Shown here in pieces: positions 14,239-22,095 of a stretch of 35,130 bases of DNA (position 1 is its first letter; each line of letters opens with the position of its first letter). Location of the stretch: assembly GCF_024220515.1 (NCBI RefSeq), contig NZ_JAMXOT010000037.1, positions 1 through 35,130 on the forward strand, in the 5' to 3' direction. A program made the translations under genes and the position numbers. The notes beneath the pieces are model-generated. The model made no database searches, had not been told where the DNA came from, and was given only the letters and a program-made list of their open reading frames with translations. The DNA is from Oscillatoria sp. HE19RPO (GTDB taxonomy: Bacteria; Cyanobacteriota; Cyanobacteriia; Cyanobacteriales; Laspinemataceae).

Positions 14239-15630
14239 TTAAAAATCGATGCTCAGGGGTGCACGGGGGAAGGGAATCACATCCCGGATGTTGCTCATCC
14301 CGGTCATAAATTGGACTAAGCGCTCGAATCCTAAACCGAACCCGGCATGAGGAACGCTCCCGTAGCGGCGTAAATCTAAATACCACCAATAATCCTCAAT
14401 ACTGAGTCCTTGCTGTTCTAACCTGCGTTGGAGAATATCCAGACGTTCTTCCCGTTGGGAACCGCCGATGATTTCCCCAATTTTGGGGGCGAGGATGTCC
14501 ATCGCCGCTACTGTCTTGTTGTCATCATTTAGCCTCATGTAGAAGGCTTTGATTTCTACGGGATAATCGGTGACGATCGCCGGTTTTTTAAATAACTCTT
14601 CCGCCAGATAACGTTCATGTTCCGACTGTAAATCTAGTCCCCACTCTACGGGAAACTCAAACTTTTTATCGGCTTTTTTCAACAGGGCAACCGCTTCGGT
14701 ATAGGTCACCCGCTCAAACTGATTATCAATGATATTATTGGCCGTTTCTAGCACCGTTTTATCGATGCGTTGGTTGAAAAATTCCATATCTTCCGGGCAT
14801 TTTTCCAACACAAACTTAAAGATATATTTTAAGAATGCTTCGGCTAAATCCATATCTCCGGTTAGGTCACAAAAGGCCATTTCCGGTTCGACCATCCAAA
14901 ACTCAGCGAGGTGTCGGGAAGTGTTGGAATTTTCCGCCCGAAAGGTTGGACCAAAGGTATAAACATCGCTCAATGCCATTGCCATGACTTCGGCTTCTAA
15001 TTGACCACTGACCGTTAGGTAAGCCGGTTTGCCGAAAAAGTCTTTTCCATAGTCCACTTGATTGCTATTTTCTAACCGGGGAATGTCCTGAAGATTTAAA
15101 CTGGTGACGGCTAACATTTCCCCGGCACCTTCACAGTCACTAGCGGTCATAATGGGGGTATGAACCCAGAGAAACCCGCGTTCTTGGAAGAATTGGTGAA
15201 TGGCAGTAGCAGCAGCGTTGCGGACGCGAAAGACGGCACCAAAGGTATTGGTGCGTCCGCGTAAATGTCCGATGGTCCGCAAAAACTCAAACGAGTGGCG
15301 CTTTTTCTGGAGGGGGTAGGTTTCTGGGTCAGATTCGCCATAAAGTTTAACCTCGGAGGCGTGGAGTTCGATCCGTTGTCCTTTGGCAGGAGACTCGACG
15401 AGAATGCCGGAGACTTCTAGGGATGCGCCGGTGTTGAGTTGTTTGAGAATTTCGGTGTATTGGGGTAAGTCGGGGTTGAGAACGATTTGAAGGTTCGCTA
15501 GGGAGGAACCATCATTGACTTCAACAAAGGTAAATTCTTTTAATTCTCGTTTGGTGCGGACCCACCCCTGAATGGTTACGGATGTTTGGGGTTCGCCAGT
15601 TCGCAAAATTTCAACTATCCTTTTTTTCAT
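14239..15630 (-). CDS. asnS: Asparaginyl-tRNA synthetase
   Basis: The 463-residue protein charges tRNA-Asn in the cytosol. An OB-fold anticodon-binding domain lies at about residues 15-100 ([20 protein letters not shown]). The class II catalytic core follows. Motif 2 is seen as [20 protein letters not shown] (about 226-245) and motif 3 near the C-terminus as [15 protein letters not shown], followed by RDVIPFPR. The [14 protein letters not shown] and FPR blocks distinguish AsnRS from the archaeal-type AspRS. The length matches bacterial AsnRS (about 463-466) and no catalytic motif is broken. It is transcribed leftward, convergent with the Pro/Asn-rich gene. Presence of AsnRS implies direct asparaginylation. 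Confidence 0.97.
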   Translation of the reverse strand: MKKRIVEILRTGEPQTSVTIQGWVRTKRELKEFTFVEVNDGSSLANLQIVLNPDLPQYTEILKQLNTGASLEVSGILVESPAKGQRIELHASEVKLYGESDPETYPLQKKRHSFEFLRTIGHLRGRTNTFGAVFRVRNAAATAIHQFFQERGFLWVHTPIMTASDCEGAGEMLAVTSLNLQDIPRLENSNQVDYGKDFFGKPAYLTVSGQLEAEVMAMALSDVYTFGPTFRAENSNTSRHLAEFWMVEPEMAFCDLTGDMDLAEAFLKYIFKFVLEKCPEDMEFFNQRIDKTVLETANNIIDNQFERVTYTEAVALLKKADKKFEFPVEWGLDLQSEHERYLAEELFKKPAIVTDYPVEIKAFYMRLNDDNKTVAAMDILAPKIGEIIGGSQREERLDILQRRLEQQGLSIEDYWWYLDLRRYGSVPHAGFGLGFERLVQFMTGMSNIRDVIPFPRAPLSIDF

Positions 15631-15706
15631 GTTAGAGTTGCGCGTTTAGGTGGAAATGGTAATGATTTTAACGGAGGGAAGGGGGGTGAGGGTGGTACTT
15701 TTGAGT

Positions 15707-16162
15707 TTAGTTGGCCCAGGCTCTTAATAACCAGCCGATGATGATGCCAATGCCGCCAAAGCGCAGGGCTTGCCAAAAGGGTTCTCTGAGGGCGCTAAAA
15801 CTGAAGAGTTCGCTTTCTAGGTTGAGTTCGATCGCCTCTAGGGTAGCCCGGATTTGTTTTAACTCTTGTTTGAGTTCAGGGATCAGGGACGGGTTACTGT
15901 TTTTGGCTTGACGAACTTCGCGACGGATGTCATCTCGGCGGTTTTGGAGTTCTCGTTGGCGCTGGCGATCGCGCTGGACTTGCGCGATGCGCTCTTTGAG
16001 GTGGTTGAGCGATCGCTCGGTTTCTTGGATCTCGCGCTCAATTTCTCCCAAGGGGTTGCTGTCTGGTCCGGAGGGACCCTCACGATTGACGGCGCGATCG
16101 CTGGACAATTCCCCCGATCGCTCAGAGTCTGAGGGGTCGGATGGGTCAGATGGTAATGTCAT
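15707..16162 (-). CDS. Coiled-coil protein with a C-terminal membrane anchor
   Basis: A 151-residue protein that I cannot place in a named family. The first 40 residues are Ser/Asp/Pro-rich and probably disordered (three DPSD-like repeats near the start). Residues about 41-115 form a long charged coiled coil (EIEREIQETERSLNHLKERI and the following RQRQRELQNRRDDIRREVRQ). Residues about 131-148 are hydrophobic (FGGIGIIIGWLLRAWAN) and end the chain, a tail-anchor arrangement. It lies 76 bases downstream of where asnS begins on the same strand, so the two might be co-transcribed. Function unknown. Confidence 0.75.
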   Translation of the reverse strand: MTLPSDPSDPSDSERSGELSSDRAVNREGPSGPDSNPLGEIEREIQETERSLNHLKERIAQVQRDRQRQRELQNRRDDIRREVRQAKNSNPSLIPELKQELKQIRATLEAIELNLESELFSFSALREPFWQALRFGGIGIIIGWLLRAWAN

Positions 16163-16358
16163 TCGAGACTGTTAGGAATAAAAATAGATAATTTTACAAG
16201 CTCACCGTGCAGGATTCCATAAATATGATATGCTACTTCTACTCTTTTTCCATTCAAGACATCCTGCCCCTAAAATAGGGTAGATTGAATTGATGCGCTC
16301 ATCTATTCCTGAGTGCGCACCAGAAACTCGCCCCCATTGAATTGATGGGATTTGTACA

Positions 16359-16688
16359 ATGGCTAACCCCACTCCAACCCACGGCAACCGGACGATGGGA
16401 TTGCACAGTCCGCTTTCGGACAAGTTACAAGAGTTTAGTACCCTAGAGCTCGCGCAGGTCCTCGCCGAACGCCTGACTTTAACCGAAACCGATTGGCATC
16501 GCTTGAAGTCTAACCGTTCAGTTCGTGCCAAAGAACAGGCGGCTGCCGCTTTAGTGTTTTTGCTCAAGGAAAACCCCGAGGAAGCACTGTTACGACTGCA
16601 CCAAGCTGTGGGGTGGATTGACCGCTCGATTAGCGCTCCTCCCTGTCCAACTCATGGCGATCGGTCTTCTAAATCTTCTAGTCAATAG
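16359..16688 (+). CDS. Small conserved cyanobacterial protein (DUF6439-like)
   Basis: A 109-residue soluble protein. The core ELAQVLAERLTLTETDWHRL, then RSVRAKEQAAAALVFLL and LLRLHQAVGWIDRSISAPPC, matches a short family widely conserved in cyanobacteria, which I believe is DUF6439; the exact number is from memory. It ends CPTHGDRSSKSSS, with Cys and His that could bind metal. There is no signal peptide. It is divergent from the coiled-coil gene on the left, with about 200 bases between. Function is not known. Confidence 0.8.
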   Translation: MANPTPTHGNRTMGLHSPLSDKLQEFSTLELAQVLAERLTLTETDWHRLKSNRSVRAKEQAAAALVFLLKENPEEALLRLHQAVGWIDRSISAPPCPTHGDRSSKSSSQ

Positions 16689-16790
16689 TCCCTACACCAA
16701 GGACCTTACGGGAGCATTTTTCCCTGGTTTGGGTCAAGTTTCAAAAATGAGCCACCCGGGATTTCGGGATCCGGTGACCAGGGCGATCGC

Positions 16791-17240
16791 TTATCGAAGT
16801 CTCGGTAATCGTGAGGACTGATTAAATTGTTTACATAATTTGAGTTCTCGGCTGTTATCGTCCCAATTTACTTGATCAAAAATTTGGTGTAAAATAAAAA
16901 GCCCTCTGCCGCATTCTCCTTCATCATGAGGCAAATGTTCCTCGGGCTCGACGTGACAAGGACAAGCACAGGCAAAGCCTTTTCCTTGATCCGCGATCGC
17001 CCACCAGTATTCATCTGCGATCGCACTAAATCGCACTACCACAGTTTTTCGGGGATCTAAATTGTTTCCATGCTTGGCAGCATTGACTAACGCTTCCTGA
17101 AGTCCGAGACGGATTTCAGCCTGCCATTGGCGAGGAATATCAACCAACAGCAGATCTAGGATTGGACACAAATAAAGCGTGGAAGCAAAGCTAATGGTGT
17201 TCCAGCTACGCTCTATTGGACGAGGTGAAATAGCAATCAC
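16791..17240 (-). CDS. RsbW-like anti-sigma factor / serine kinase (GHKL ATPase)
   Basis: A 149-residue protein of the HATPase_c_2 type. The N-box is EALVNAAKHGN (Asn53), the G1 box DQGKGF (83-89, Asp84) and the G2 box ECGRGLFIL (109-117). These are the ATP-binding motifs of RsbW/SpoIIAB-like proteins, which bind sigma factors and phosphorylate anti-sigma antagonists. An insert between G1 and G2 holds a CACPC cluster, a His and a further Cys, which is unusual for RsbW but which I recall in cyanobacterial members. No sigma factor or STAS antagonist lies next to it. The SpoIIE-type phosphatase at 27866-33178 is a possible counterpart. Confidence 0.85.
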   Translation of the reverse strand: MIAISPRPIERSWNTISFASTLYLCPILDLLLVDIPRQWQAEIRLGLQEALVNAAKHGNNLDPRKTVVVRFSAIADEYWWAIADQGKGFACACPCHVEPEEHLPHDEGECGRGLFILHQIFDQVNWDDNSRELKLCKQFNQSSRLPRLR

Positions 17241-18060
17241 AGAAAAAACCCCGCAGCTTTAGAAAAAATACATCAATTGGTTAAGCAAGACCCTGTAGAA
17301 TACCTGAACGCTCAGGTTGCACCCTTTACCTTGAATCGGTTGGAATCTTCTTGGACTTAAAACTGCCCTATAGATTGTTTCCTGGGCGATTCCCAGAGGG
17401 ATTGCGCCGGTCAGGGGACTGTGAATCTCCATATTGCTAAAACCATGTTTGTGACCTGAATCACGAACTGCTTTTCACTTTTATTGTACCGAATTGCATT
17501 GAAAAAGCCACTATTTCACCGATAGAACCTCTCTGAACTGTTAGCCTTATGCGGTTAACGGGGAGAGCGATCGCCCCCCATCGTCCCTAAAAATCCCGGG
17601 AAATCGGGAAGGGCCGAATCGGGTAAAAGCCAGTCACTCCAAGCGATCGCCTTGTTGAGACGATCCGGCGAGCCGGAGTTCAGTCTCGGGTTAAGGGGAA
17701 GCGCTAATAAAATAATAATATTTTTACATTTCTACGCAAGTATCTGGGCGATCGGCCCAGAATTCTGAGCTTTCCCCTGAGCTTTGATTGGTTGTGCTTA
17801 TGTTGGGAGGATAGGGGAGATGGGGAGGATGGGGAGAATGGGTCCAATGTTTGTAGTAACGACTTCAGTCGTTGCTCTCGTGTCATGGCGTCCGCCATGA
17901 CACTTACCATGAGCGGATTAAGGACCTGTTTGGGAACTGGAGCGATCGCCTCTTTAAGGAGCGCGTGATTTGGCTAACGCCAAGTCACGCGGAAACGACT
18001 GAAGTCGTTACTACGAACATTTTTTCATCCTCCCCATTCTCCCCATCTCCCCCATCTCCC
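17241..18060. other. 820-bp intergenic region, mostly repeats
   Basis: No gene is supported. The left part (17241-17700) is unremarkable with two HIP1 sites. The right part (17814-18060) is a compound inverted repeat: purine-rich G-runs on the left and their pyrimidine complement on the right enclose a nested-hairpin element. It lies directly beyond the stop of the leftward heptose-kinase-like gene, so it may also end that transcript. Confidence 0.5.
17846..18021. repeat. Nested palindromic element, 176 bp
   Basis: The outer arms, 17846-17873 and 18021-17994, are complementary over 28 bp with one T/G wobble; the perfect core is GTAGTAACGACTTCAGTCGTT (21 bp, ending at 17873 and beginning at 17994). 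Inside sit two further hairpins: GTGTCATGGCG/CGCCATGACAC (17880-17903) and GCGTGATTTGGC/GCCAAGTCACGC (17963-17990, one wobble). The result is a three-stem fold. Purine-rich tracts outside extend the inverted symmetry. Confidence 0.8.
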
Positions 18061-19104
18061 TCAAACCGTCTCCTCACTCAACAGTAAAGCTAACGCCTCC
18101 TTCATTTCCCCTTGAGTGGTGGTGGCGGTACCAAATTGCCGGACGACAATGCTGGCGGCCAAATTGCCGAGAACTGCCGCCTCCCAGTAGGAACCCCCGG
18201 CACAGAGTCCGAGGGTGAGTGCAGAGACTACCGTATCCCCGGCACCGGTTACGTCAAACACATCAGTGCGATTGAACGGGGGGATATGATGTTCCATCCC
18301 GCTGCGATCGCATAAGGTCATGCCTTCATCCCCTCGGGTAATCAGCATTTGTTTCGCCTGGGTAAGGTTTAGCAGGTCCCGTGACGCTTGGGTGACCGAT
18401 TGAGGCGTGGTAATTGCGTATCCCACCGCTTGTTCCGCTTCTGGGACATTGGGGGTAAAAATGGTCGCACCGGCATAGCGATGGAGAGCGGTTTGAGTAT
18501 CCACCACCGTCAGTTCATGTTGTAATGCCGCCTCAATCACCTGTGGAGTCAGGACCCCATCGCCATAGTCGGAACAGACAACGGCATCCACCGTGGGGAG
18601 TTGAGCGCGGATGTAGTCGGCGAGTTGTTGCTGTAAGTCTAAGCTGGGTAACTCATCGGATTTGCGATCGACCCGAACCACCTGCTGAGTCACCGACTGA
18701 CGCGCATGGCCGGAAATCCGGGTTTTGGTGACCGTAGGCCGATCGCCATCAATGAAAATCCCTCCAGTATCGATTCCTGCCGCTTCAAAAATGCGGCAGA
18801 GGGCTTTTCCTTGGTCATCTTGGCCAACTAAACCCGCGACTTTAACATTCGCTCCCATTTTTGCCAGATTATAAACCGCATTGGCTCCCCCTCCGGGGAC
18901 TTGGCGGGTGCTTTCATGGCGCAGAATTAAGACAGGTGCTTCTCGGGAAATACGCTCCACCTGACCCGTGAGAAATTCATCCAGGGTCAAATCGCCAATT
19001 ACAAGGACTCGCGCTGTTGAAAAGCGGTCAATCAACTCTAGGGAGCGCCGTGCTCCTTCCCGGAGGCGATCGGCAAAGTGGGACTCAATAGCCATTTCGG
19101 TCAA
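18061..19104 (-). CDS. rfaE1: PfkB-family kinase, RfaE domain I type (heptose-7-phosphate kinase)
   Basis: A 347-residue ribokinase-fold protein. The N-terminal block VLVIGDLTLDEFLTGQVERI, then SREAPVLIL and VPGGGANAVYNLAKMGA, is the pattern of RfaE/HldE kinase domains (GD.MLD.Y..G...RISPEAPVP). The catalytic GAGD motif is intact (FDVTGAGDTVVSAL, 287-290). This activity adds a phosphate to heptose 7-phosphate on the way to ADP-heptose, a sugar of the lipopolysaccharide core. The nucleotidyltransferase half of bifunctional HldE is absent, so the protein is kinase-only. The sugar could differ in this organism. The gene lies upstream (5') of a repeat-rich spacer and 225 bases from the response-regulator gene on the same strand. 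Confidence 0.82.
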   Translation of the reverse strand: MTEMAIESHFADRLREGARRSLELIDRFSTARVLVIGDLTLDEFLTGQVERISREAPVLILRHESTRQVPGGGANAVYNLAKMGANVKVAGLVGQDDQGKALCRIFEAAGIDTGGIFIDGDRPTVTKTRISGHARQSVTQQVVRVDRKSDELPSLDLQQQLADYIRAQLPTVDAVVCSDYGDGVLTPQVIEAALQHELTVVDTQTALHRYAGATIFTPNVPEAEQAVGYAITTPQSVTQASRDLLNLTQAKQMLITRGDEGMTLCDRSGMEHHIPPFNRTDVFDVTGAGDTVVSALTLGLCAGGSYWEAAVLGNLAASIVVRQFGTATTTQGEMKEALALLLSEETV

Positions 19105-19328
19105 CTCTCTGTTAAAAGTTCAGACATCAGAATTCTGGACCACAGGGACGAGATCGGCAATAAGAGCGATCGCACCGGAAACAGAGCGATCGCCTCAGCA
19201 ACTCTCTCCACAGAGGTCCTGGGGGCATTCACCCCCCATTCAACCCACGCCAATTCCCCGTCAAGTCCGACAGAAACCAGACGGTGGGATTGAACTGAGT
19301 TTATTAACGCCATCCCTGGGCCTAGGGA

Positions 19329-19889
19329 CTACTTCAACTTGGTTTTGATCAGGGTCACCACTTGACTCATCTGTTTCTTTAATGCATTAATTTCAGCCTG
19401 CATCTTAGCCATTTGCTGCTTGAGGGCTTTAATTTCAGCGGCACTGGCTCCTCCAGCCGCTCCACCAGGGGCGGCTTGAGGGGGTGCAGCACCGGCAGGT
19501 TGCCATTTTTTAGCCTTTGCCATTGAAGTTTTAATCGCTTCAATCAGGGATTTCTTCTCGAAAGGCTTCTCGATAAACTCAAAATACTCGAACGGTTCGG
19601 CAATTTTTTCCGCAACTTCCTCCTTGCGTCCTGACATCAGAACGAGTGGAGTCATCTTTCCTTCAGTTTTGGAGATCTTATCCAACTGCTGAAACACCTC
19701 CCAACCGCTAACCTTTGGCAATAGGAAGTCCAACATAATCAGATTAGGGCGTTCTTCGCGGATCTGTTTGAGTCCTTGTTCGCCGTCTTTTGCTTCTAAC
19801 ACTTCAAAGTTACCGGCAGGCAGCATATCTCTGACCATGCGCCGGATCACTGCACTATCATCGATAACTAGGATCTTGTGACTTGCCAC
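19329..19889 (-). CDS. Response regulator with a C-terminal coiled coil
   Basis: A 186-residue protein. Residues 1-125 form a receiver domain: acidic pair D10/D11 in VIDDS, phospho-acceptor D54 in IMLDFLLPK, S86 in LVLMSG and K108 in FIEKPF. An Ala/Pro/Gly-rich linker follows (about 131-150), then an amphipathic helix of about 36 residues (ALKQQMAKMQAEINALKKQM and on) that probably oligomerises the protein. No DNA-binding domain is present. The output must therefore run through partner proteins or the coiled coil. No histidine kinase is adjacent. It is divergent from lipA. Confidence 0.9.
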   Translation of the reverse strand: MASHKILVIDDSAVIRRMVRDMLPAGNFEVLEAKDGEQGLKQIREERPNLIMLDFLLPKVSGWEVFQQLDKISKTEGKMTPLVLMSGRKEEVAEKIAEPFEYFEFIEKPFEKKSLIEAIKTSMAKAKKWQPAGAAPPQAAPGGAAGGASAAEIKALKQQMAKMQAEINALKKQMSQVVTLIKTKLK

Positions 19890-20244
19890 GACTGACTCCT
19901 CTGGGGGTGAGTGAAAGCTGTAATTCTAACAAGAGAGTTTTTTCATTATGCCTGCCCTGGGGATATTGATGCACCCGCGCCAAAACTAGACGGAGGGCAT
20001 GAGAGATCCCATAAATGACAGCTTTCTTGATTGTATTGGCCTTTGCGCCCGGGTTGATCTCCCTCTTGGCTCTTTTTGCACGAACCGGGTCTATGCTAAC
20101 CTCATCATGATTGCAATTCCCTCTGTGAAGGGTGTCTGGGATTACAGATCCACCGGGGCAAAGGCTTAGAGTAAAATAGGTTCGCTCCGCTTCAGTCCTA
20201 GGCTGGAATGGAGCAGTTTTTACCCCCTTCACCCTTTTAACGCC
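19890..20244. other. 355-bp divergent spacer between response regulator and lipA
   Basis: No gene or strong repeat is visible on careful reading. It should hold the promoters of both divergent genes. A long minus-strand frame through it (19858-20808) also crosses lipA and is not coding-like. Confidence 0.4.
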
Positions 20245-21177
20245 ATGTCTGCTCAACCCAACCCCCCAAATCCCACTGCTGCCACGCCATTGCGGAGTGA
20301 AATCGAGGCAATGCCGGACTGGTTGCGTCGCCGAGGTATTGGCAAGGCGAGTGAGTTGTCCGAGGTGCAACGAATTATCAAGCAACGGCAGATCCATACG
20401 ATTTGTGAAGAGGGCCGTTGTCCCAATCGCGGGGAATGTTATGGAAATAAGACGGCGACGTTTTTGTTGATGGGTCCGACTTGTACTCGCTCTTGTGGGT
20501 TCTGTCAGGTGGATAAGGGTCATGCGCCGATGCCGTTGGACCCCCAGGAACCGCAAAAGGTGGCAGAGGCGGTGCAGTTGTTGGGGTTGCGGTATGTGGT
20601 GCTGACTTCGGTGGCGCGAGATGATTTGGCGGATGGCGGTGCGGGATGGTTTGTGGCAACGATGAATGAAATTCGCGATCGCACCCCAGAAACTCAGATA
20701 GAGGTGCTCACGGCAGATTTCTGGGGGGGACAGGGGGCGGAGTTGGCACAGTTGCAACGGGAGAGAATTGCAACGGTTGTGGCAGCAAAACCAGCTTGTT
20801 ACAACCATAATATTGAGACAGTGGGCCGGTTACAAGGGCGGGTACGTCGAGGGGCGAAGTTGGAGCGCTCTTTGGCGGTGTTGAGGATAGTTAAAGAACT
20901 GGATGCCACGATTCCTACGAAGTCGGGTTTGATGTTGGGACATGGGGAAACCCAGGATGAGATTATTGAGGCGATGGCGCAGTTGAGGGCGGTGGATTGC
21001 GATCGCCTGACTTTGGGGCAGTATATGCGGCCCTCGTTGGAGCATTTGCCGGTGCAGAAATATTGGACACCGGAGGAGTTTGAGGAGTTAGGAGCGATCG
21101 CCCGAGACATGGGGTTTTCTCATGTGCAGTCGGGTCCCCTGGTTCGCAGTTCCTATCATGCCGGGGAAGCGGAGTAA
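20245..21177 (+). CDS. lipA: Lipoyl synthase
   Basis: A 310-residue radical SAM enzyme that inserts two sulfur atoms into the octanoyl group on lipoate-dependent proteins. Both iron-sulfur motifs are intact. The auxiliary-cluster motif is C54-x4-C59-x5-C65 ([13 protein letters not shown]) and the radical-SAM motif is C80-x3-C84-x2-C87 (CTRSCGFC). The C-terminal RSSYHAGE is also conserved. The rest matches LipA, including [10 protein letters not shown]-like ([15 protein letters not shown]) and [12 protein letters not shown] blocks. The length is normal. The GC-rich coding sequence produces a long open frame on the opposite strand. No lipB is seen in the window. Confidence 0.97.
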   Translation: MSAQPNPPNPTAATPLRSEIEAMPDWLRRRGIGKASELSEVQRIIKQRQIHTICEEGRCPNRGECYGNKTATFLLMGPTCTRSCGFCQVDKGHAPMPLDPQEPQKVAEAVQLLGLRYVVLTSVARDDLADGGAGWFVATMNEIRDRTPETQIEVLTADFWGGQGAELAQLQRERIATVVAAKPACYNHNIETVGRLQGRVRRGAKLERSLAVLRIVKELDATIPTKSGLMLGHGETQDEIIEAMAQLRAVDCDRLTLGQYMRPSLEHLPVQKYWTPEEFEELGAIARDMGFSHVQSGPLVRSSYHAGEAE

Positions 21178-21311
21178 ATTGGGCGACTGGTTCTGCTAGA
21201 AATCCATCCCTTTTGTTGCTTTATTCCCCTCTTCCAAAAGGGTGAAATGATGATCGCAACTCCCCTCTTATGGGAGTCCCATCAAAGCTTGGAACGTGCT
21301 TTTCTAGCATT

Positions 21312-21554
21312 GTGGTTAACAAACCAGGAAAAGGGGAAGCGGTGAAAGTTTATGAGGGAATTGATGCCAAATCCTCGGAAATAACAGGGCGAAAATTAGG
21401 CACGTTAACGAGATTTACGGAAGCATTATCTGGGTATGATGCCGGGAAGTGTTTGGAGGCGGCGCAGTTGTTTGGGGACTGGGTGTAGCAGAATCCGGGC
21501 GATCGCGTGGCGCAGATTTATGGCGATCGCGCTCAACGGAAGCATCATCCCTAA
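21312..21554 (+). pseudogene. Fossil C-terminus of a third kinase/ATPase/cyclase paralogue
   Basis: The frame reads VKVYEGIDAKSSEI, then KLGTLTRFTEALS, a TAG at 21486-21488, and then QNPGDRVAQIYGDRAQRK up to a TAA at 21552-21554. It lines up from end to end with the extreme C-terminus of the 1813-residue protein (VTVYEVFDADSPEI, KLATLDRFTEALS, QNPGDRVAHIY). A 19-base stretch is identical between the two (21412-21430 and 27389-27407). The rest of the gene is missing. It is therefore a relic of an upstream paralogue, lost by deletion. Confidence 0.85.
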
Positions 21555-21731
21555 AGGGGTCAAGTTGAGTCCCCTGGGGAAAAGGAGGACTCGGGAAGTC
21601 CAAACCCCAGAGAATCCGTGGCGGGGAAATGGGAATGATTACCCCAAATTCTAAGGGCGATCGCCTCAAAATTCCGAGAACAGATAAGCTATCCTAGAAA
21701 GCACTTGCCTGGGTTCAAGGTGGCGACAAAA

Positions 21732-21751
21732 TTAAACTCAAACTATCAATT
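21732..21751 (+). promoter_or_regulatory. 20-base motif shared by both giant genes
   Basis: TTAAACTCAAACTATCAATT occurs here and, with one change, at 27772-27791. It lies 345 bases upstream of the first giant gene and 75 bases upstream of the second. It may be a conserved control element, or part of the duplicated unit. Confidence 0.4.
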
Positions 21752-22095
21752 TCATTGGGGTTCATGAGGGTCCTTAATTTTAAGGTTCTCGTTTGTTGAT
21801 ATTCCTCTCCTGAGTCGGGTCAGTATCTGAATTGCTCTTTCTCAGAGAAAGCGTCAGGGGTGACCCTAACTTCATTTGAGGGGTTTATTCAGTTCAGTTT
21901 ATTGCTTAAGCCGCATCTATCTTAAGACTGATATTTAAGCCGATTTTTTACTGGGACCCACTGGACTAATTGGGGACAGTGGGTTCGGAATGGTCCGTTT
22001 ACCCATTTTAGTCCCGTTGTGATATTGATGGGGTTTGACTGGCGATCGCCCCGGCATTCTCTCAAATTTCATAGCTTTCTAGCGACCCTGTAACT

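Larger units (their letters stand above)
21178..22095. other. 918-bp spacer with a cyclase-gene fossil and a shared upstream motif
   Basis: This stretch holds a remnant of a cyclase C-terminus (21312-21554) and, at 21732-21751, a 20-base motif that recurs upstream of the second giant gene. Otherwise nothing coding is seen. The last 100 bases before the giant gene should contain its leader; no obvious ribosome site is seen. Confidence 0.5.

Noticed and set aside
16618-16821. Plus-strand ORF after the DUF6439-like gene
   Set aside because: It overlaps the end of that gene in another frame and the end of the RsbW-like gene; the codons are not protein-like.
19858-20808. Long minus-strand frame opposite lipA
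   Set aside because: It overlaps the intact lipA gene on the other strand, its product is low-complexity and rich in Arg, His, Ser and Thr, and no domain is recognisable; it is a shadow of a GC-rich gene.
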